A stretch of DNA of 64,000 nucleotides. Origin: Streptomyces sp. NBC_01232. Lineage in GTDB: Bacteria; Actinomycetota; Actinomycetes; Streptomycetales; Streptomycetaceae. The position numbers and the translations under genes were made by a program. A model generated the notes under the pieces. That model made no database searches. It saw only the letters and a program-made list of their open reading frames with translations, and was not told the origin of the DNA. Positions 8,410 to 17,245 of the stretch are shown in pieces. Within the stretch, counting starts at the first letter, position 1. Every line of letters begins with the position of its first letter. The stretch lies in the NCBI RefSeq assembly GCF_035989885.1, contig NZ_CP108518.1:1922001-1986000 (forward strand). Reading direction: 5' to 3'.

Positions 8410-10176
8410 TCAGAGGTACTGACCGGTGTTCGCCACCGTGTCGATGGAGCGTCCGGTGTCCGCGCCCTGCTTTCCGGTGACGAGCGTGCGGATGAATACG
8501 ATCCGCTCGCCCTTCTTTCCGGAGATCCGGGCCCAGTCGTCCGGGTTGGTGGTGTTGGGCAGGTCCTCGTTCTCCTTGAACTCGTCCACGCAGGCCTGGA
8601 GCAGGTGGGAGACCCGCAGGCCCTTCTGGTTGTGTTCGAGGAAGGCCTTGATCGCCATCTTCTTGGCACGGTCGACGATGTTCTGGATCATCGCGCCCGA
8701 GTTGAAGTCCTTGAAGTAGAGGACTTCCTTGTCGCCGTTGGCGTACGTGACCTCGAGGAAGCGGTTCTCCTCGGTTTCCGCGTACATCTGCTCGACGACG
8801 GTCTGGATCATGCTGTGGACGGTGCCGGGCCGCGAGTCCTGGTGTTCGGACAGGTCGTCCGTGTGCAGGGGCAGCGAGGCCTTGAGGTACTTCGCGAAGA
8901 TGTCCTTCGCGGCCTCGGCGTCCGGACGCTCGATCTTGATCTTCACGTCGAGGCGGCCGGGCCGCAGGATGGCCGGGTCGATCATGTCCTCGCGGTTGGA
9001 GGCGCCGATGACGATGACGTTCTCCAGGCCTTCCACGCCGTCGATCTCGGCGAGCAGCTGGGGGACGATGGTGTTCTCCACGTCCGAGCTGACTCCGGAT
9101 CCGCGGGTGCGGAAGAGGGATTCCATCTCGTCGAAGAAGACGATGACGGGGGTGCCCTCGCTCGCCTTCTCCCGGGCACGCTGGAAGACGAGGCGGATGT
9201 GCCGCTCGGTCTCGCCGACGTACTTGTTGAGGAGCTCGGGGCCCTTGATGTTCAGGAAGTAGGACTTCCCGGCGGGCTGGCCGGTCACCTCGGCGACCTT
9301 CTTGGCAAGGGAGTTGGCGACGGCCTTGGCGATGAGCGTCTTGCCGCAGCCGGGCGGGCCGTAGAGCAGGATGCCCTTCGGGGGCCGCAGTTCGTGTTCC
9401 TTGAAGAGGTCCGGGTAGAGGTACGGGAGCTCGACCGCGTCGCGGATCAGCTCGATCTGGTCGCCCAGACCGCCGATCTTGTCGTAGTCGATGTCCGGGA
9501 CCTCTTCGAGGACGAGTTCTTCGACCTCGCTCTTGGGGACGACCTCGTAGACGTAGCCGGAGCGGGGTTCGAGCAGCAGGGCGTCGCCGGGGCGGATGGT
9601 GATGTCCAGGAGCGGCTCGGCGAGCCTCACCACCCTTTCCTCGTCGGTGTGCCCGACGACCAGGGCGCGCTCGCCGTCCTCGAGGATCTCCTTGAGGGTG
9701 ACGATGTCCCCGGCCCGCTCGAATTCCATGGCCTCGACCACGTTGAGGGCCTCGTTGAGCATGACCTCCTGGCCGCGCCGGAGGTCTTCCGGGTCGACGC
9801 TGGGGCTGACGTTCACGCGGAGCTTTCGGCCTCCGGTGAAGATGTCGACGGTGCCGTCCTCATTCGCCTGCAGGAAGACACCGAAACCGGCCGGCGGCTG
9901 TGCGAGCCGGTCGACTTCTTCCTTGAGGGCCACGATCTGGTCGCGGGCCTCACGGAGGGTATTTGCGAGTCGTTCGTTCTGTGCGGATACGCCGGCCAGA
10001 TTTGTCTGGAGCTCGACGATCCGCTCTTCGAGAATCCTCGTGTGTCGCGGAGAGTCGGCGAGCTTTCGTCGCAGGACGGCGATTTCCTGCTCGAGATAGG
10101 CAACCTGGCCGGCGGGGTCCTCGGACCCTCGCGCGGGCCGGATGCCGCGGTTGATGTCGTCGTCGTGGGCTGCCAC
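8410..10176 (-). CDS. arc: Proteasome-associated AAA+ ATPase Arc/Mpa
   Basis: A 588-residue ring ATPase that captures pupylated proteins, unfolds them and threads them into the 20S core. GTG 10176 follows GGAGGTGAGG; a start six codons upstream would overlap that site. Order: N-terminal coiled coil (about 20-75, [20 protein letters not shown]) that binds Pup, tandem OB domains (about 80-230), AAA domain with Walker A GPPGCGKT (Lys279), Walker [10 protein letters not shown] and arginine-finger region ILRPGRLD. The C-terminus GQYL matches the penultimate-Tyr docking tail that opens the 20S gate. Confidence 0.97.
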   Translation of the reverse strand: MAAHDDDINRGIRPARGSEDPAGQVAYLEQEIAVLRRKLADSPRHTRILEERIVELQTNLAGVSAQNERLANTLREARDQIVALKEEVDRLAQPPAGFGVFLQANEDGTVDIFTGGRKLRVNVSPSVDPEDLRRGQEVMLNEALNVVEAMEFERAGDIVTLKEILEDGERALVVGHTDEERVVRLAEPLLDITIRPGDALLLEPRSGYVYEVVPKSEVEELVLEEVPDIDYDKIGGLGDQIELIRDAVELPYLYPDLFKEHELRPPKGILLYGPPGCGKTLIAKAVANSLAKKVAEVTGQPAGKSYFLNIKGPELLNKYVGETERHIRLVFQRAREKASEGTPVIVFFDEMESLFRTRGSGVSSDVENTIVPQLLAEIDGVEGLENVIVIGASNREDMIDPAILRPGRLDVKIKIERPDAEAAKDIFAKYLKASLPLHTDDLSEHQDSRPGTVHSMIQTVVEQMYAETEENRFLEVTYANGDKEVLYFKDFNSGAMIQNIVDRAKKMAIKAFLEHNQKGLRVSHLLQACVDEFKENEDLPNTTNPDDWARISGKKGERIVFIRTLVTGKQGADTGRSIDTVANTGQYL

Positions 10177-10440
10177 GGTCCTCACCTCCTCCAAGGGGAG
10201 CTGGACGCTTCCTGACCCTACCTGGGCTGGTGGTGATTGAAACCCCTAGATCACAAAGACGGTAGAGGTGTGTCCGATCTTCACCCTTGCGTACTCCCTC
10301 ACGCCAAGGAAATACCCACCCATCAAACTCGGGAAGCAGCCGGTTGTAAGGTCGAACTGTTCAACACCCGTCAGGGCCCGCGCGACTTGCTGCGGGTTTC
10401 GACCGGGATGGATCACTCAGCGCAGGGAACGGCAGGAGAT

Positions 10441-10761
10441 ATGACCGTGCAGCAGGAGGCTCCGACGGGCGGTGCCGGTGAGGCCGGCGAGCCGCTCGAG
10501 GTCTGGATCGATCAGGACCTGTGCACCGGGGACGGGATCTGCGTGCAGTACGCGCCTGAGGTGTTCGAGCTGGACATTGACGGTCTGGCGTACGTGAAGA
10601 GCCCGGAGGACGAGCTGCTCCAGGACGCGGGGGCAACCACTCCGGTTCCGCTCACGCTGCTCCAGGACGTGGTCGACTCGGCGAAGGAATGTCCCGGGGA
10701 CTGCATTCACGTAAGGCGCGTTTCGGACAGGGTGGAAGTCTTCGGCCCCGACGCGGAGTGA
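10441..10761 (+). CDS. Small ferredoxin, [3Fe-4S]-type
   Basis: A 106-residue electron carrier. The first cluster motif is CTGDGIC (Asp where a second Cys would stand in a 4Fe ferredoxin) and the distal one is ECPGDCI, a pattern typical of actinobacterial ferredoxins that serve P450s or other oxygenases. ATG 10441 is chosen from the MTVQQEAPTGG N-terminus; GTG 10447 has better spacing to AGGAG and cannot be excluded. It is divergent from arc across 264 bp and ends 4 bp from a convergent gene. No partner redox enzyme is adjacent. Confidence 0.85.
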   Translation: MTVQQEAPTGGAGEAGEPLEVWIDQDLCTGDGICVQYAPEVFELDIDGLAYVKSPEDELLQDAGATTPVPLTLLQDVVDSAKECPGDCIHVRRVSDRVEVFGPDAE

Positions 10762-10765
10762 CGTT

Positions 10766-11380
10766 TCAAACACTCCTGGAGGCCGAGTCCGTCAGCTCCT
10801 GGCGGAATTTTCCGTCGTGCCAGCGCCACTTGGCGAGCTGCTTCGTGTCCGGGCTGTAGCGGGGCACATCGGGCGAGGAGTAGCCGACGAGGGACGCCGT
10901 GACGAGCCCGTCGCGCACGGTCAGCTCGGTGGCGGTCTGCCGCCGGGCGGCTTCGAGCAGGGTCGCCACGACGCGGGGGCGGGCGGTGTCGGCCGGCCCC
11001 TGGGTCAGGACGTAGATCGCGTGGGGCGGGGTGCCGGAGCCCGCTTGGCAGCGGACGGCGGCCACGGTCTCGGGGCGGCCGTCACCGTCGAGATCGCCCT
11101 GGGCGCTGATGGTGACGGTGTGCGGCGCGCCCTTGCAGTCGAGGGGGTACGTGACCCCCGCCGGGTCCGGGGCGGTGGCCTGCGGGCCCTTGGCGGGGGG
11201 TTCCCCGGGGGCCGCTGCCGTGCCGGTGGCCGCGGGTGTGCCGGTGGCCGGCTGTACGAGCCCTCCGACGGCTATGACGGCGGCCATGGCGGTGGCCGTG
11301 GCGAGCCAGTGGACGGGCCTGGTGCGGCTGTGCGCCAGGGCTTCCGAGATCGGGGCCGACTCGGCGGGGCTGTGCGGCAC
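10766..11380 (-). CDS. Exported/membrane-anchored protein of unknown function
   Basis: A 204-residue protein. GTG 11380 follows CAGGAG. A short cytoplasmic stretch is followed by one hydrophobic segment (about residues 26-45, ATAMAAVIAVGGLVQPATG), then an Ala/Pro/Thr-rich linker and a small globular region. That region contains GDLDGDGRPETVAAVRC, resembling an FG-GAP/calcium-loop motif, and two Cys that could form a disulfide. It is probably a type II membrane or secreted protein. No family is recognised. It lies downstream of trmI, separated by a long hairpin, and converges on the ferredoxin gene. Confidence 0.75.
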   Translation of the reverse strand: MPHSPAESAPISEALAHSRTRPVHWLATATAMAAVIAVGGLVQPATGTPAATGTAAAPGEPPAKGPQATAPDPAGVTYPLDCKGAPHTVTISAQGDLDGDGRPETVAAVRCQAGSGTPPHAIYVLTQGPADTARPRVVATLLEAARRQTATELTVRDGLVTASLVGYSSPDVPRYSPDTKQLAKWRWHDGKFRQELTDSASRSV

Positions 11381-11482
11381 GCGGGGTGTCTCCTGTGCGA
11401 AGGGTGACGGGGAGCCAGCATCGTGCCACACCTCACAGGGAGGTGGAACGGCTGGGTCCGGCCCCGGTGCACGGGACAACGA

Positions 11483-11539
11483 AAAGGCGCTGTGGAGCAG
11501 TTCCCGGGTGGGTCGGGGGAACTGCGCCACAGCGCCTTT
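11483..11539 (-). terminator. Terminator of trmI
   Basis: A long stem pairs AAAGGCGCTGTGG (11483-11495) with CCACAGCGCCTTT (11527-11539), and the inner GCAGTTCCC pairs with GGGAACTGC. A T-run follows on the minus strand. It lies 20 bases past the trmI stop. Confidence 0.9.
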
Positions 11540-11559
11540 GTGTTGTGTCTGCGGGGCGG

Positions 11560-12456
11560 TTACGCGGAGCGGTCGCTGCCGGGGCCGTCGTAGTCCTCGC
11601 CGTAGGCGCCCTTGGCGGGGCGGCGACGGCGCATCGGGGGCTCGACGCCGTCCGCGAGGCGGCGGGCGGTGACGAGGAAGCCGGTGTGGCCGATCATCCG
11701 GTGATCGGGGCGGACGGCGAGGCCTTCCACGTGCCAGTTGCGGATCATCGATTCCCACGGCTGCGGCTCGGCGAAGCAGCCGATCTCGCGGATGGACTCG
11801 ACGGTCTTCGACAGCTGGGTGGTGGTGGCCACGTAGCAGCAGAGGATGCCGCCGGGGACCAGGGCCTTGGAGACGGCCTCCAGGCACTCCCAGGGGGCGA
11901 GCATGTCGAGGATCACTCGGTCGACGTCCGTGTCGGACAGGTTGTCCTGGAGGTCGCCGACGGTGAGCTGCCACGCGGGGTGGGGGCCGCCGAAGTAACG
12001 CTCGACGTTGGCGGTGGCGATCTCGGCGAAGTCCGCGCGGCGCTCGTAGCTGTGGAGCATGCCCTGGTCGCCGATGGCGCGCAGCAGGAAGCTGCTCAGG
12101 GAGCCGGAGCCCACTCCCGCCTCCACGACGCGTGCGCCGGGGAAGATGTCGGCGAAGGCCAGGATCTGGCCTGCGTCCTTGGGGTAGACCACGGCGGCGC
12201 CGCGGGGCATGGACAGGACATAGTCGGGGAGCAGGGGGCGCAGCGCGAGGTATGCGACGTTGCCCGTGGTGCGGACAACGCTGCCTTCGGGAGCACCGAT
12301 CAGCTCGTCGTGCGGGAAGGAACCCTTGTGGGTGTGGAAATTCTTCCCGGCTTCGAGCGTGAACGTGTAGTGGCGGCCCTTGGGGTCGGTGAGCTGTACC
12401 TGGTCCCCGACCTCGAAGGGCCCGCGTCGGCGGGCGGCACCGGTCGGTTCGGACAT
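11560..12456 (-). CDS. trmI: tRNA (adenine-N1)-methyltransferase TrmI
   Basis: A 298-residue SAM-dependent enzyme that makes m1A58 in the T-loop of tRNAs. The N-terminal beta domain (FEVGDQVQLTDPKGRHYTFT) is followed by the Rossmann core: motif I VVEAGVGSGSLS and the target-base motif DMLAPWE. GAVVYPKDAGQIL and TTQLSKTVE are also family signatures. A Streptomyces-type basic tail (PPMRRRRPAKGAYGEDYDGP) follows. It lies 18 bp downstream of the M50 protease gene, so the two are probably cotranscribed. Confidence 0.93.
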   Translation of the reverse strand: MSEPTGAARRRGPFEVGDQVQLTDPKGRHYTFTLEAGKNFHTHKGSFPHDELIGAPEGSVVRTTGNVAYLALRPLLPDYVLSMPRGAAVVYPKDAGQILAFADIFPGARVVEAGVGSGSLSSFLLRAIGDQGMLHSYERRADFAEIATANVERYFGGPHPAWQLTVGDLQDNLSDTDVDRVILDMLAPWECLEAVSKALVPGGILCCYVATTTQLSKTVESIREIGCFAEPQPWESMIRNWHVEGLAVRPDHRMIGHTGFLVTARRLADGVEPPMRRRRPAKGAYGEDYDGPGSDRSA

Positions 12457-12474
12457 GTGAACAGTGTATTGGCT

Positions 12475-13674
12475 TCAGGACTGGGGCCGTGCCATGGCCT
12501 TCACGAAGGCCTTTTCGACGTCGAGGGTGGACAGGACGCCGTAGATGGTGCCGCCGGGTTCGAGTACGAGGTACTCGGTGGCGGGGGTGGCGCGGAGGTG
12601 GTCGAGGAGTTCTTCGCCGGTGAGGTCCGCTGAAACCTTCATGCCGTCGGTGAGGTCCTGGGCGAGGGTGCTGACGGCGACCCAGGGGCGGCGGTGTTCG
12701 GGTACCGAGGCGATGGCGGTTTCGCGGACGATGGCGGTGGGGTCGCCGTGTCCGTCGACGACGACGAGGGCGCGGGCTCCTGCTTCGTTGGCGCGCCGAA
12801 GGGCCTCGGAGAGGGGGGTTGCGTTCTCGACGGGGATGGCGCGGCGGGTGAGGGTGCGGGCGCGCAGTTCCGGGAGGTGCTGGCGCAGCCGGGCCATGCG
12901 CAGGCTGTTGCCGGCCCCGGTCCAGATGATGGCGGCGAGGATGGCGGCGAGCAGGGCGTCCATGACGGTGTTCATGCCGCCGATCTCGCCGCTGCGGTTG
13001 CCGAGGGTCCCGGTCTGGGTGAGCAGCGGGAGACCGATGAGGACGGCGAGGGCGAGGCCGCGACCGACCCAGGCTGCGGCGACGGTGCCGGCCATGGGCT
13101 TGCCGGTGATGCCCCAGATGACGGCGCGGAGCATGCGGCCGCCGTCGAGGGGGAGGCCGGGGAGCAGGTTGAAGGCGGCCACGAGCAGGTTGGAGATCAT
13201 CAGGCCGGCGAGGAGGACGCCGGGGACGGTGGCCGGGTCGACGGCTTTCATGCCGAGGTAGAAGGCGCCGGCGAGGACGAGGGAGAGCAGGGGGCCGACG
13301 AAGGCGAGGACGAATTCGCGGCCGGGGGTCTCGGATTCCTTCTCGATCTCGGAGACTCCGCCGAAGAACTGGAGCTGGATGCGGCGCACGGGGAGCTTGA
13401 AGCGCAGGGCGGCGACGGTGTGCGCGAGTTCGTGGACCAGGACGGAGGCGTAGAAGGCCACGGCGAAGAAGAGGGACACGAGGTAGCGCACGGGTCCGAG
13501 GTCGGGCAGGACGCGGTCGAGCTGGTCGCCGAAGACCCAGGTGATGAGGGCGGCGACGAGGAACCAGCTGGGCGAGACGTAGACGGGTACGCCGAAGGGG
13601 CGGCCCATGAGGATTCCGCCGCCCGGTCCGGAGCGCCTGCCCGCGCGCTCGCCGGTTTCGTCGGTGTCTGCCAC
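12475..13674 (-). CDS. Site-2 protease family M50 metalloprotease with CBS domains
   Basis: A 399-residue intramembrane zinc protease. The HELAH motif (His81, Glu82, His85) lies in one membrane helix and the third zinc ligand in LPLDGGR (Asp177). About six hydrophobic segments span residues 30-255, and a cytoplasmic CBS-domain pair (about 265-395) suggests adenosine-ligand control. Such proteases typically cleave anti-sigma factors or other single-pass substrates; none is encoded nearby. It starts at GTG 13674, divergent from the RecB-like nuclease. Confidence 0.9.
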   Translation of the reverse strand: MADTDETGERAGRRSGPGGGILMGRPFGVPVYVSPSWFLVAALITWVFGDQLDRVLPDLGPVRYLVSLFFAVAFYASVLVHELAHTVAALRFKLPVRRIQLQFFGGVSEIEKESETPGREFVLAFVGPLLSLVLAGAFYLGMKAVDPATVPGVLLAGLMISNLLVAAFNLLPGLPLDGGRMLRAVIWGITGKPMAGTVAAAWVGRGLALAVLIGLPLLTQTGTLGNRSGEIGGMNTVMDALLAAILAAIIWTGAGNSLRMARLRQHLPELRARTLTRRAIPVENATPLSEALRRANEAGARALVVVDGHGDPTAIVRETAIASVPEHRRPWVAVSTLAQDLTDGMKVSADLTGEELLDHLRATPATEYLVLEPGGTIYGVLSTLDVEKAFVKAMARPQS

Positions 13675-13830
13675 GGCTGTCCTTCGTTCGGTGCTGGTGT
13701 TTCCAGTGTGGTTCTTTACGCGTACGGGGTGGTGCTGTAGCGGGTTGTGATGCTCCGATCATGCAGTGCGAGGGTGCTTGGCGTCGATGGTATGCGCGTG
13801 CTGTCCGTGGCGGGTCGTAGGGTTTTGTGC

Positions 13831-14751
13831 ATGACGACGAGCCCCGGTGCTGTGCCTGGCGCAGCCGATGCCGATGCGCGGAGCGCTGTGGCGCCCAGTT
13901 CGCTCTCCCCTTCGCGGGCGAGCGATTTCATGCAGTGCCCGCTGCTGTACCGGTTCCGGGTGATCGACAAGCTGCCGGAGAAGCCGAGCGCGGCGGCCAC
14001 GCGCGGGACGCTGGTCCATGCCGTGCTGGAGCGGTTGTTCGATCATCCGGCGCAGGAGCGGACGGCGCCGCGGGCGAAGTCGCTGCTGCCGGGGCAGTGG
14101 GACCGATTGCTGGAGTCGAAGCCGGAGCTGGCGGAGCTGTTTCCGGCGGGTGACGAGGGGGCGGGGCTGGCGCGCTGGCTGACGGAGGCCGAGGCGCTGG
14201 TCGAGCGGTGGTTCACGCTGGAGGACCCGACGCGGCTGGAGCCGGTGGAGCGGGAGTTCTTCGTGGAGACGGAGCTGGAGTCGGGGCTGCGGCTGCGCGG
14301 GATCATCGACCGGGTGGACGTGGCGCCGACGGGTGAGGTGCGGATCGTCGACTACAAGACGGGCAAGGCGCCGCGGCCGGAGTACGCCGAGGGCGCGCTG
14401 TTCCAGATGAAGTTCTACGCGCTGGTGGTGTGGCGGCTGAAGCAGGTGGTGCCGCGGCGGCTGCAGTTGGTGTATCTGGGCAGTGGCGACGTGTTGACGT
14501 ACGACCCGGTGATCGCGGACCTGGAGCGGGTGGAGCGCAAGCTGCTCGCGTTGTGGGAGGCGATCCGGGAGGCGACGGAGACGGGTGAGTGGCGGCCGCG
14601 CCCGACGAAGCTGTGCGGCTGGTGTGATCATCAGGCGGTGTGTCCGGAGTTCGGTGGGACTCCCCCGCCCTATCCTCTGACGATCTCCCCCGGCCACCGC
14701 CGGGAGGTGCCCCCGCCGCGTCCGGAGGCGGAACGCCCGGCGGGGTCCTGA
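13831..14751 (+). CDS. RecB-family PD-(D/E)XK nuclease with Fe-S cluster motif
   Basis: A 306-residue nuclease domain like the C-terminal part of RecB/AddB. Motifs: GTLVHAVLE (His63), metal-binding Asp160 in IIDRVD and DYKTGK (Asp174, Lys176). Cys36, Cys262, Cys265 and Cys271 form the AddB-like arrangement that staples the nuclease with a [4Fe-4S] cluster. ATG 13831 has no Shine-Dalgarno but TAGGGT ends 7 bases upstream, so it is probably leaderless. The last about 25 residues (SPGHRREVPPPRPEAERP) look low-complexity and are encoded by a GC palindrome. No helicase partner is adjacent. Confidence 0.9.
   Translation: MTTSPGAVPGAADADARSAVAPSSLSPSRASDFMQCPLLYRFRVIDKLPEKPSAAATRGTLVHAVLERLFDHPAQERTAPRAKSLLPGQWDRLLESKPELAELFPAGDEGAGLARWLTEAEALVERWFTLEDPTRLEPVEREFFVETELESGLRLRGIIDRVDVAPTGEVRIVDYKTGKAPRPEYAEGALFQMKFYALVVWRLKQVVPRRLQLVYLGSGDVLTYDPVIADLERVERKLLALWEAIREATETGEWRPRPTKLCGWCDHQAVCPEFGGTPPPYPLTISPGHRREVPPPRPEAERPAGS
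14685..14706. repeat. GC-rich palindrome within the 3' end of the RecB-like gene
   Basis: CTCCCCCGGC...GCCGGGAG forms an imperfect stem. It resembles GC palindromes scattered through Streptomyces chromosomes and encodes the unusual Pro/Arg tail of the nuclease. Family membership is from memory, not tested. Confidence 0.4.
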
Positions 14752-14815
14752 TCTTGATGTCAGGGCAGAATGGACGGGCCCGCCGTAGCCGTCCGACGAA
14801 TACGAGGTAGACCCC

Positions 14816-15487
14816 GTGGCGATCCGCGTCCTTCTGGTCGACGACCAGCCGCTGCTGCGCACCGGCTTCCGGATGATCCTGGAGGCCGAGGAGGACCTGG
14901 CGGTGGTCGGCGAGGCCGGGGACGGTCTGCAGGCGCTGGACCAGGTGCGGGCGCTGCAGCCCGACGTGGTGCTGATGGACATCCGGATGCCGCGGATGGA
15001 CGGGGTGGAGGCGACCCGGCAGATCACCGGTCCGGAGCGCAACGGGCCGGCGAAGGTGCTGGTGCTGACCACGTTCGATCTGGACGAGTACGTGGTGGAG
15101 GCGCTGCGGGCGGGGGCGAGCGGGTTCCTGCTGAAGGACGCGCCGGCGAACGAGCTGGTGCAGGCGATCCGGGTGGTCGCCGCGGGTGAGGCGATGCTCG
15201 CGCCGAGCATCACGCGGCGGCTGCTGGACAAGTACGCGGGGCATCTGCCGTCGGGTGAGGAGAACCTTCCGAACACCCTGGGGACGCTGACGGAGCGCGA
15301 GGTCGAGGTGCTGAAGCTGGTGTCCCGCGGGCTGTCGAACGCGGAGATCGCGGCGGACCTGTTCGTGAGCGAGACGACGGTCAAGACGCATGTGGGTCAC
15401 GTGCTGACGAAGCTGGGGCTGCGGGACCGGGTCCAGGCGGCCGTGTACGCGTACGAGAGCGGTCTGGTCCGCCCCGGGGCCCAGTAG
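14816..15487 (+). CDS. NarL/LuxR-family response regulator
   Basis: A 223-residue regulator. The receiver domain (1-120) has the acidic pair DD, the phosphoacceptor Asp55 in VLMDIRMPRMDG and the KDAP switch lysine. The LuxR helix-turn-helix is at about 158-212 (LTEREVEVLKLVSRGLSNAEIA). GTG 14816 follows GAGGTAG. No histidine kinase is adjacent, so it is an orphan here. It may share a transcript with the nuclease gene 64 bp upstream. Confidence 0.93.
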   Translation: MAIRVLLVDDQPLLRTGFRMILEAEEDLAVVGEAGDGLQALDQVRALQPDVVLMDIRMPRMDGVEATRQITGPERNGPAKVLVLTTFDLDEYVVEALRAGASGFLLKDAPANELVQAIRVVAAGEAMLAPSITRRLLDKYAGHLPSGEENLPNTLGTLTEREVEVLKLVSRGLSNAEIAADLFVSETTVKTHVGHVLTKLGLRDRVQAAVYAYESGLVRPGAQ

Positions 15488-15506
15488 GTCCGCCGGGGCG
15501 CGGATG

Positions 15507-15548
15507 CGCGAAGGGGCCGTACGTGCGCGCACGTACGGCCCCTTCGCG
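15507..15548. terminator. 42-nt perfect palindrome, bidirectional terminator
   Basis: The sequence from 15507 to 15548 is perfectly self-complementary. It sits between the convergent stops of the response regulator and the peptide-binding lipoprotein. Confidence 0.85.
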
Positions 15549-15590
15549 TGGTGCCGGGCTCTCCCTGGGGCGGGCCCGGCACCGGTGGCA

Positions 15591-17174
15591 TCAGCCCTTG
15601 CTGATCTCCCAGAAGCGGAAGACGGTCGAGGCGTCCAGGGACCACTGCAGGCCGTTCACGTTCTGGCGGGTGACGGCGTACTGCTTGCCCTGCCAGAGCG
15701 GGAGGATCGGCACCTCGTCGGCGACGATGTCCTGGAGTCGGTTGTAGTCCGTGTTGGCCGCGGTGCGGTCGGACTTCGCGGAGGTCGACGGGATGATGGT
15801 CCCGGTGATCTCCTTGTTGTCGTAGTTGTTGTTCAGCACGTTGCCCGGGCCGAAGAACGGCTGCGTGAAGTTGTCGGCGTCCGGGTAGTCGGGCACCCAG
15901 CCCTTCACGTACACGCCGTACTTGCCGGCCTGGATGTCCTTCTCGTACTGCTCGTACTCGACGGACTTGACGTCGGCCTCGAAGAGACCGCTGTCGTTGA
16001 GCTGCTTGGCGATGACCTCGAACTGCTGGTCCGTGGAGGGGCCGTAGCGGGACGGGGTGGAGTACAGGGTCAGCTTGACCTTGCCGTTGATGCCGGCGGC
16101 CTTGAGGACGGCCTTGGCCTTCTCGGGCTGCGGGCTGCCGCCGTAGCGGTCGAAGAAGGCGGTCGTGTGGCCGGCGATGCCGGTCGGCACGATCGAGTAG
16201 AGCGCGGTGGCGGTGCCCGCGTACACGTCCTTGACGAGGGCTTCGCGGTCCACGAGGTAGGCGATGGCCTTGCGGACGGGCAGCTTGCCGACGACGGGGT
16301 CGTTGACGTTGAACACCATGTGCTCGACCTCGGCGCCGGTGCCCTGGACAATGTCGACCTTGTTGTCGCCGGTCTTCGACGAGGCGAGGGCGGCGATGTC
16401 CTTGGCGGCGAGGCCGCGGAACGCGAAGTCCACGTCCCCGCTCTCCAGGACCGTCTTGAGGCCGGCCTGGTCGCCGTTGAAGAACTTCAGCGTGACGCCG
16501 GTGTTCTTGGCCTTGGCCTTGCCGGTGTAGGACTCGTTGACCGAGAAGGTGGCGCTCTTCTCGCCGAAGGAGTCCAGCTTGTAGACGCCGGAGCCGATCG
16601 CCTTGTTGTCGGTGCGCAGCTTGTCGGCCGGGTACTCGCTGTGGTCGACGATGGAGCCGGCGCCCGACGCGATCTTGCTGGGGAAGGTGGCGTCGGAGGT
16701 CTTGAGCCGGAAGATGACGGTCTCGTCGTTGGGGGCGTCGATGCCCGCGATCGACGAGAGCATCACGGCCGGGCCGTTCTCGTCGTTGATCTTCAGCGTG
16801 CGCTCGAAGGAGAACTTGACGTCCTTCGAGGTGAGGCTGTTGCCGTTGCTGAACTTCAGCCCGCTCTTCAGGGTGCACTTGTAGAGCTTGCTGTCACCGC
16901 CCTCGAAGCCGCAGGCCTGCGCGGCGTCGGGCTCGGGGGTGGTGCCGCCCTTGGGGAAGCTCAGCAGCGACTGGAAGACGTTGTTGAACAGCAGCCAGGA
17001 GCCGGGGTCGTAGCCCGATGCCGGGTCGACGGACTTCACCTTGTCGGATATGCCCATGACCACGCCCTTGCCGCTGCCGGCATTGGAGCCATCGGTCGAA
17101 CCGCAACCGCTGAGCAGCGCGGCGGCGGTGGCTGCGCCGAGCGGGGCCGCCAGCCACTGGTTACGTCGATTCAC
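15591..17174 (-). CDS. ABC oligopeptide-binding lipoprotein (family 5), copy 1
   Basis: A 527-residue extracellular solute-binding protein. GTG 17174 has AAGGAC upstream. The signal peptide ends in the lipobox LLSGCG, giving a membrane-anchored lipoprotein. Family signatures include YKCTLKSGLKFSNG, LTSKDVKFSFER, the mid-domain GSGVYKL and the C-terminal WVPDYPDADNFTQPFF and VPILPLWQGKQY. It is the second gene of a pair, 71 bp after a paralog with the same signatures. No permease or ATPase genes adjoin, so the pair must use a transporter encoded elsewhere. Confidence 0.92.
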   Translation of the reverse strand: MNRRNQWLAAPLGAATAAALLSGCGSTDGSNAGSGKGVVMGISDKVKSVDPASGYDPGSWLLFNNVFQSLLSFPKGGTTPEPDAAQACGFEGGDSKLYKCTLKSGLKFSNGNSLTSKDVKFSFERTLKINDENGPAVMLSSIAGIDAPNDETVIFRLKTSDATFPSKIASGAGSIVDHSEYPADKLRTDNKAIGSGVYKLDSFGEKSATFSVNESYTGKAKAKNTGVTLKFFNGDQAGLKTVLESGDVDFAFRGLAAKDIAALASSKTGDNKVDIVQGTGAEVEHMVFNVNDPVVGKLPVRKAIAYLVDREALVKDVYAGTATALYSIVPTGIAGHTTAFFDRYGGSPQPEKAKAVLKAAGINGKVKLTLYSTPSRYGPSTDQQFEVIAKQLNDSGLFEADVKSVEYEQYEKDIQAGKYGVYVKGWVPDYPDADNFTQPFFGPGNVLNNNYDNKEITGTIIPSTSAKSDRTAANTDYNRLQDIVADEVPILPLWQGKQYAVTRQNVNGLQWSLDASTVFRFWEISKG

Positions 17175-17245
17175 GCGAACGTCCTTCACAGTCGAACTGT
17201 TTCGTTGCTCCGGCTCGCGACACCCGCTGCCGGTCGTTGCCTTGC

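Noticed and set aside
10766-13762. A 998-codon open minus-strand frame across trmI and the M50 gene
   Set aside because: Only its last 204 codons (from GTG 11380) make sense. The rest is Arg/Pro/His-rich out-of-frame translation of trmI and the protease, a usual high-GC artefact.
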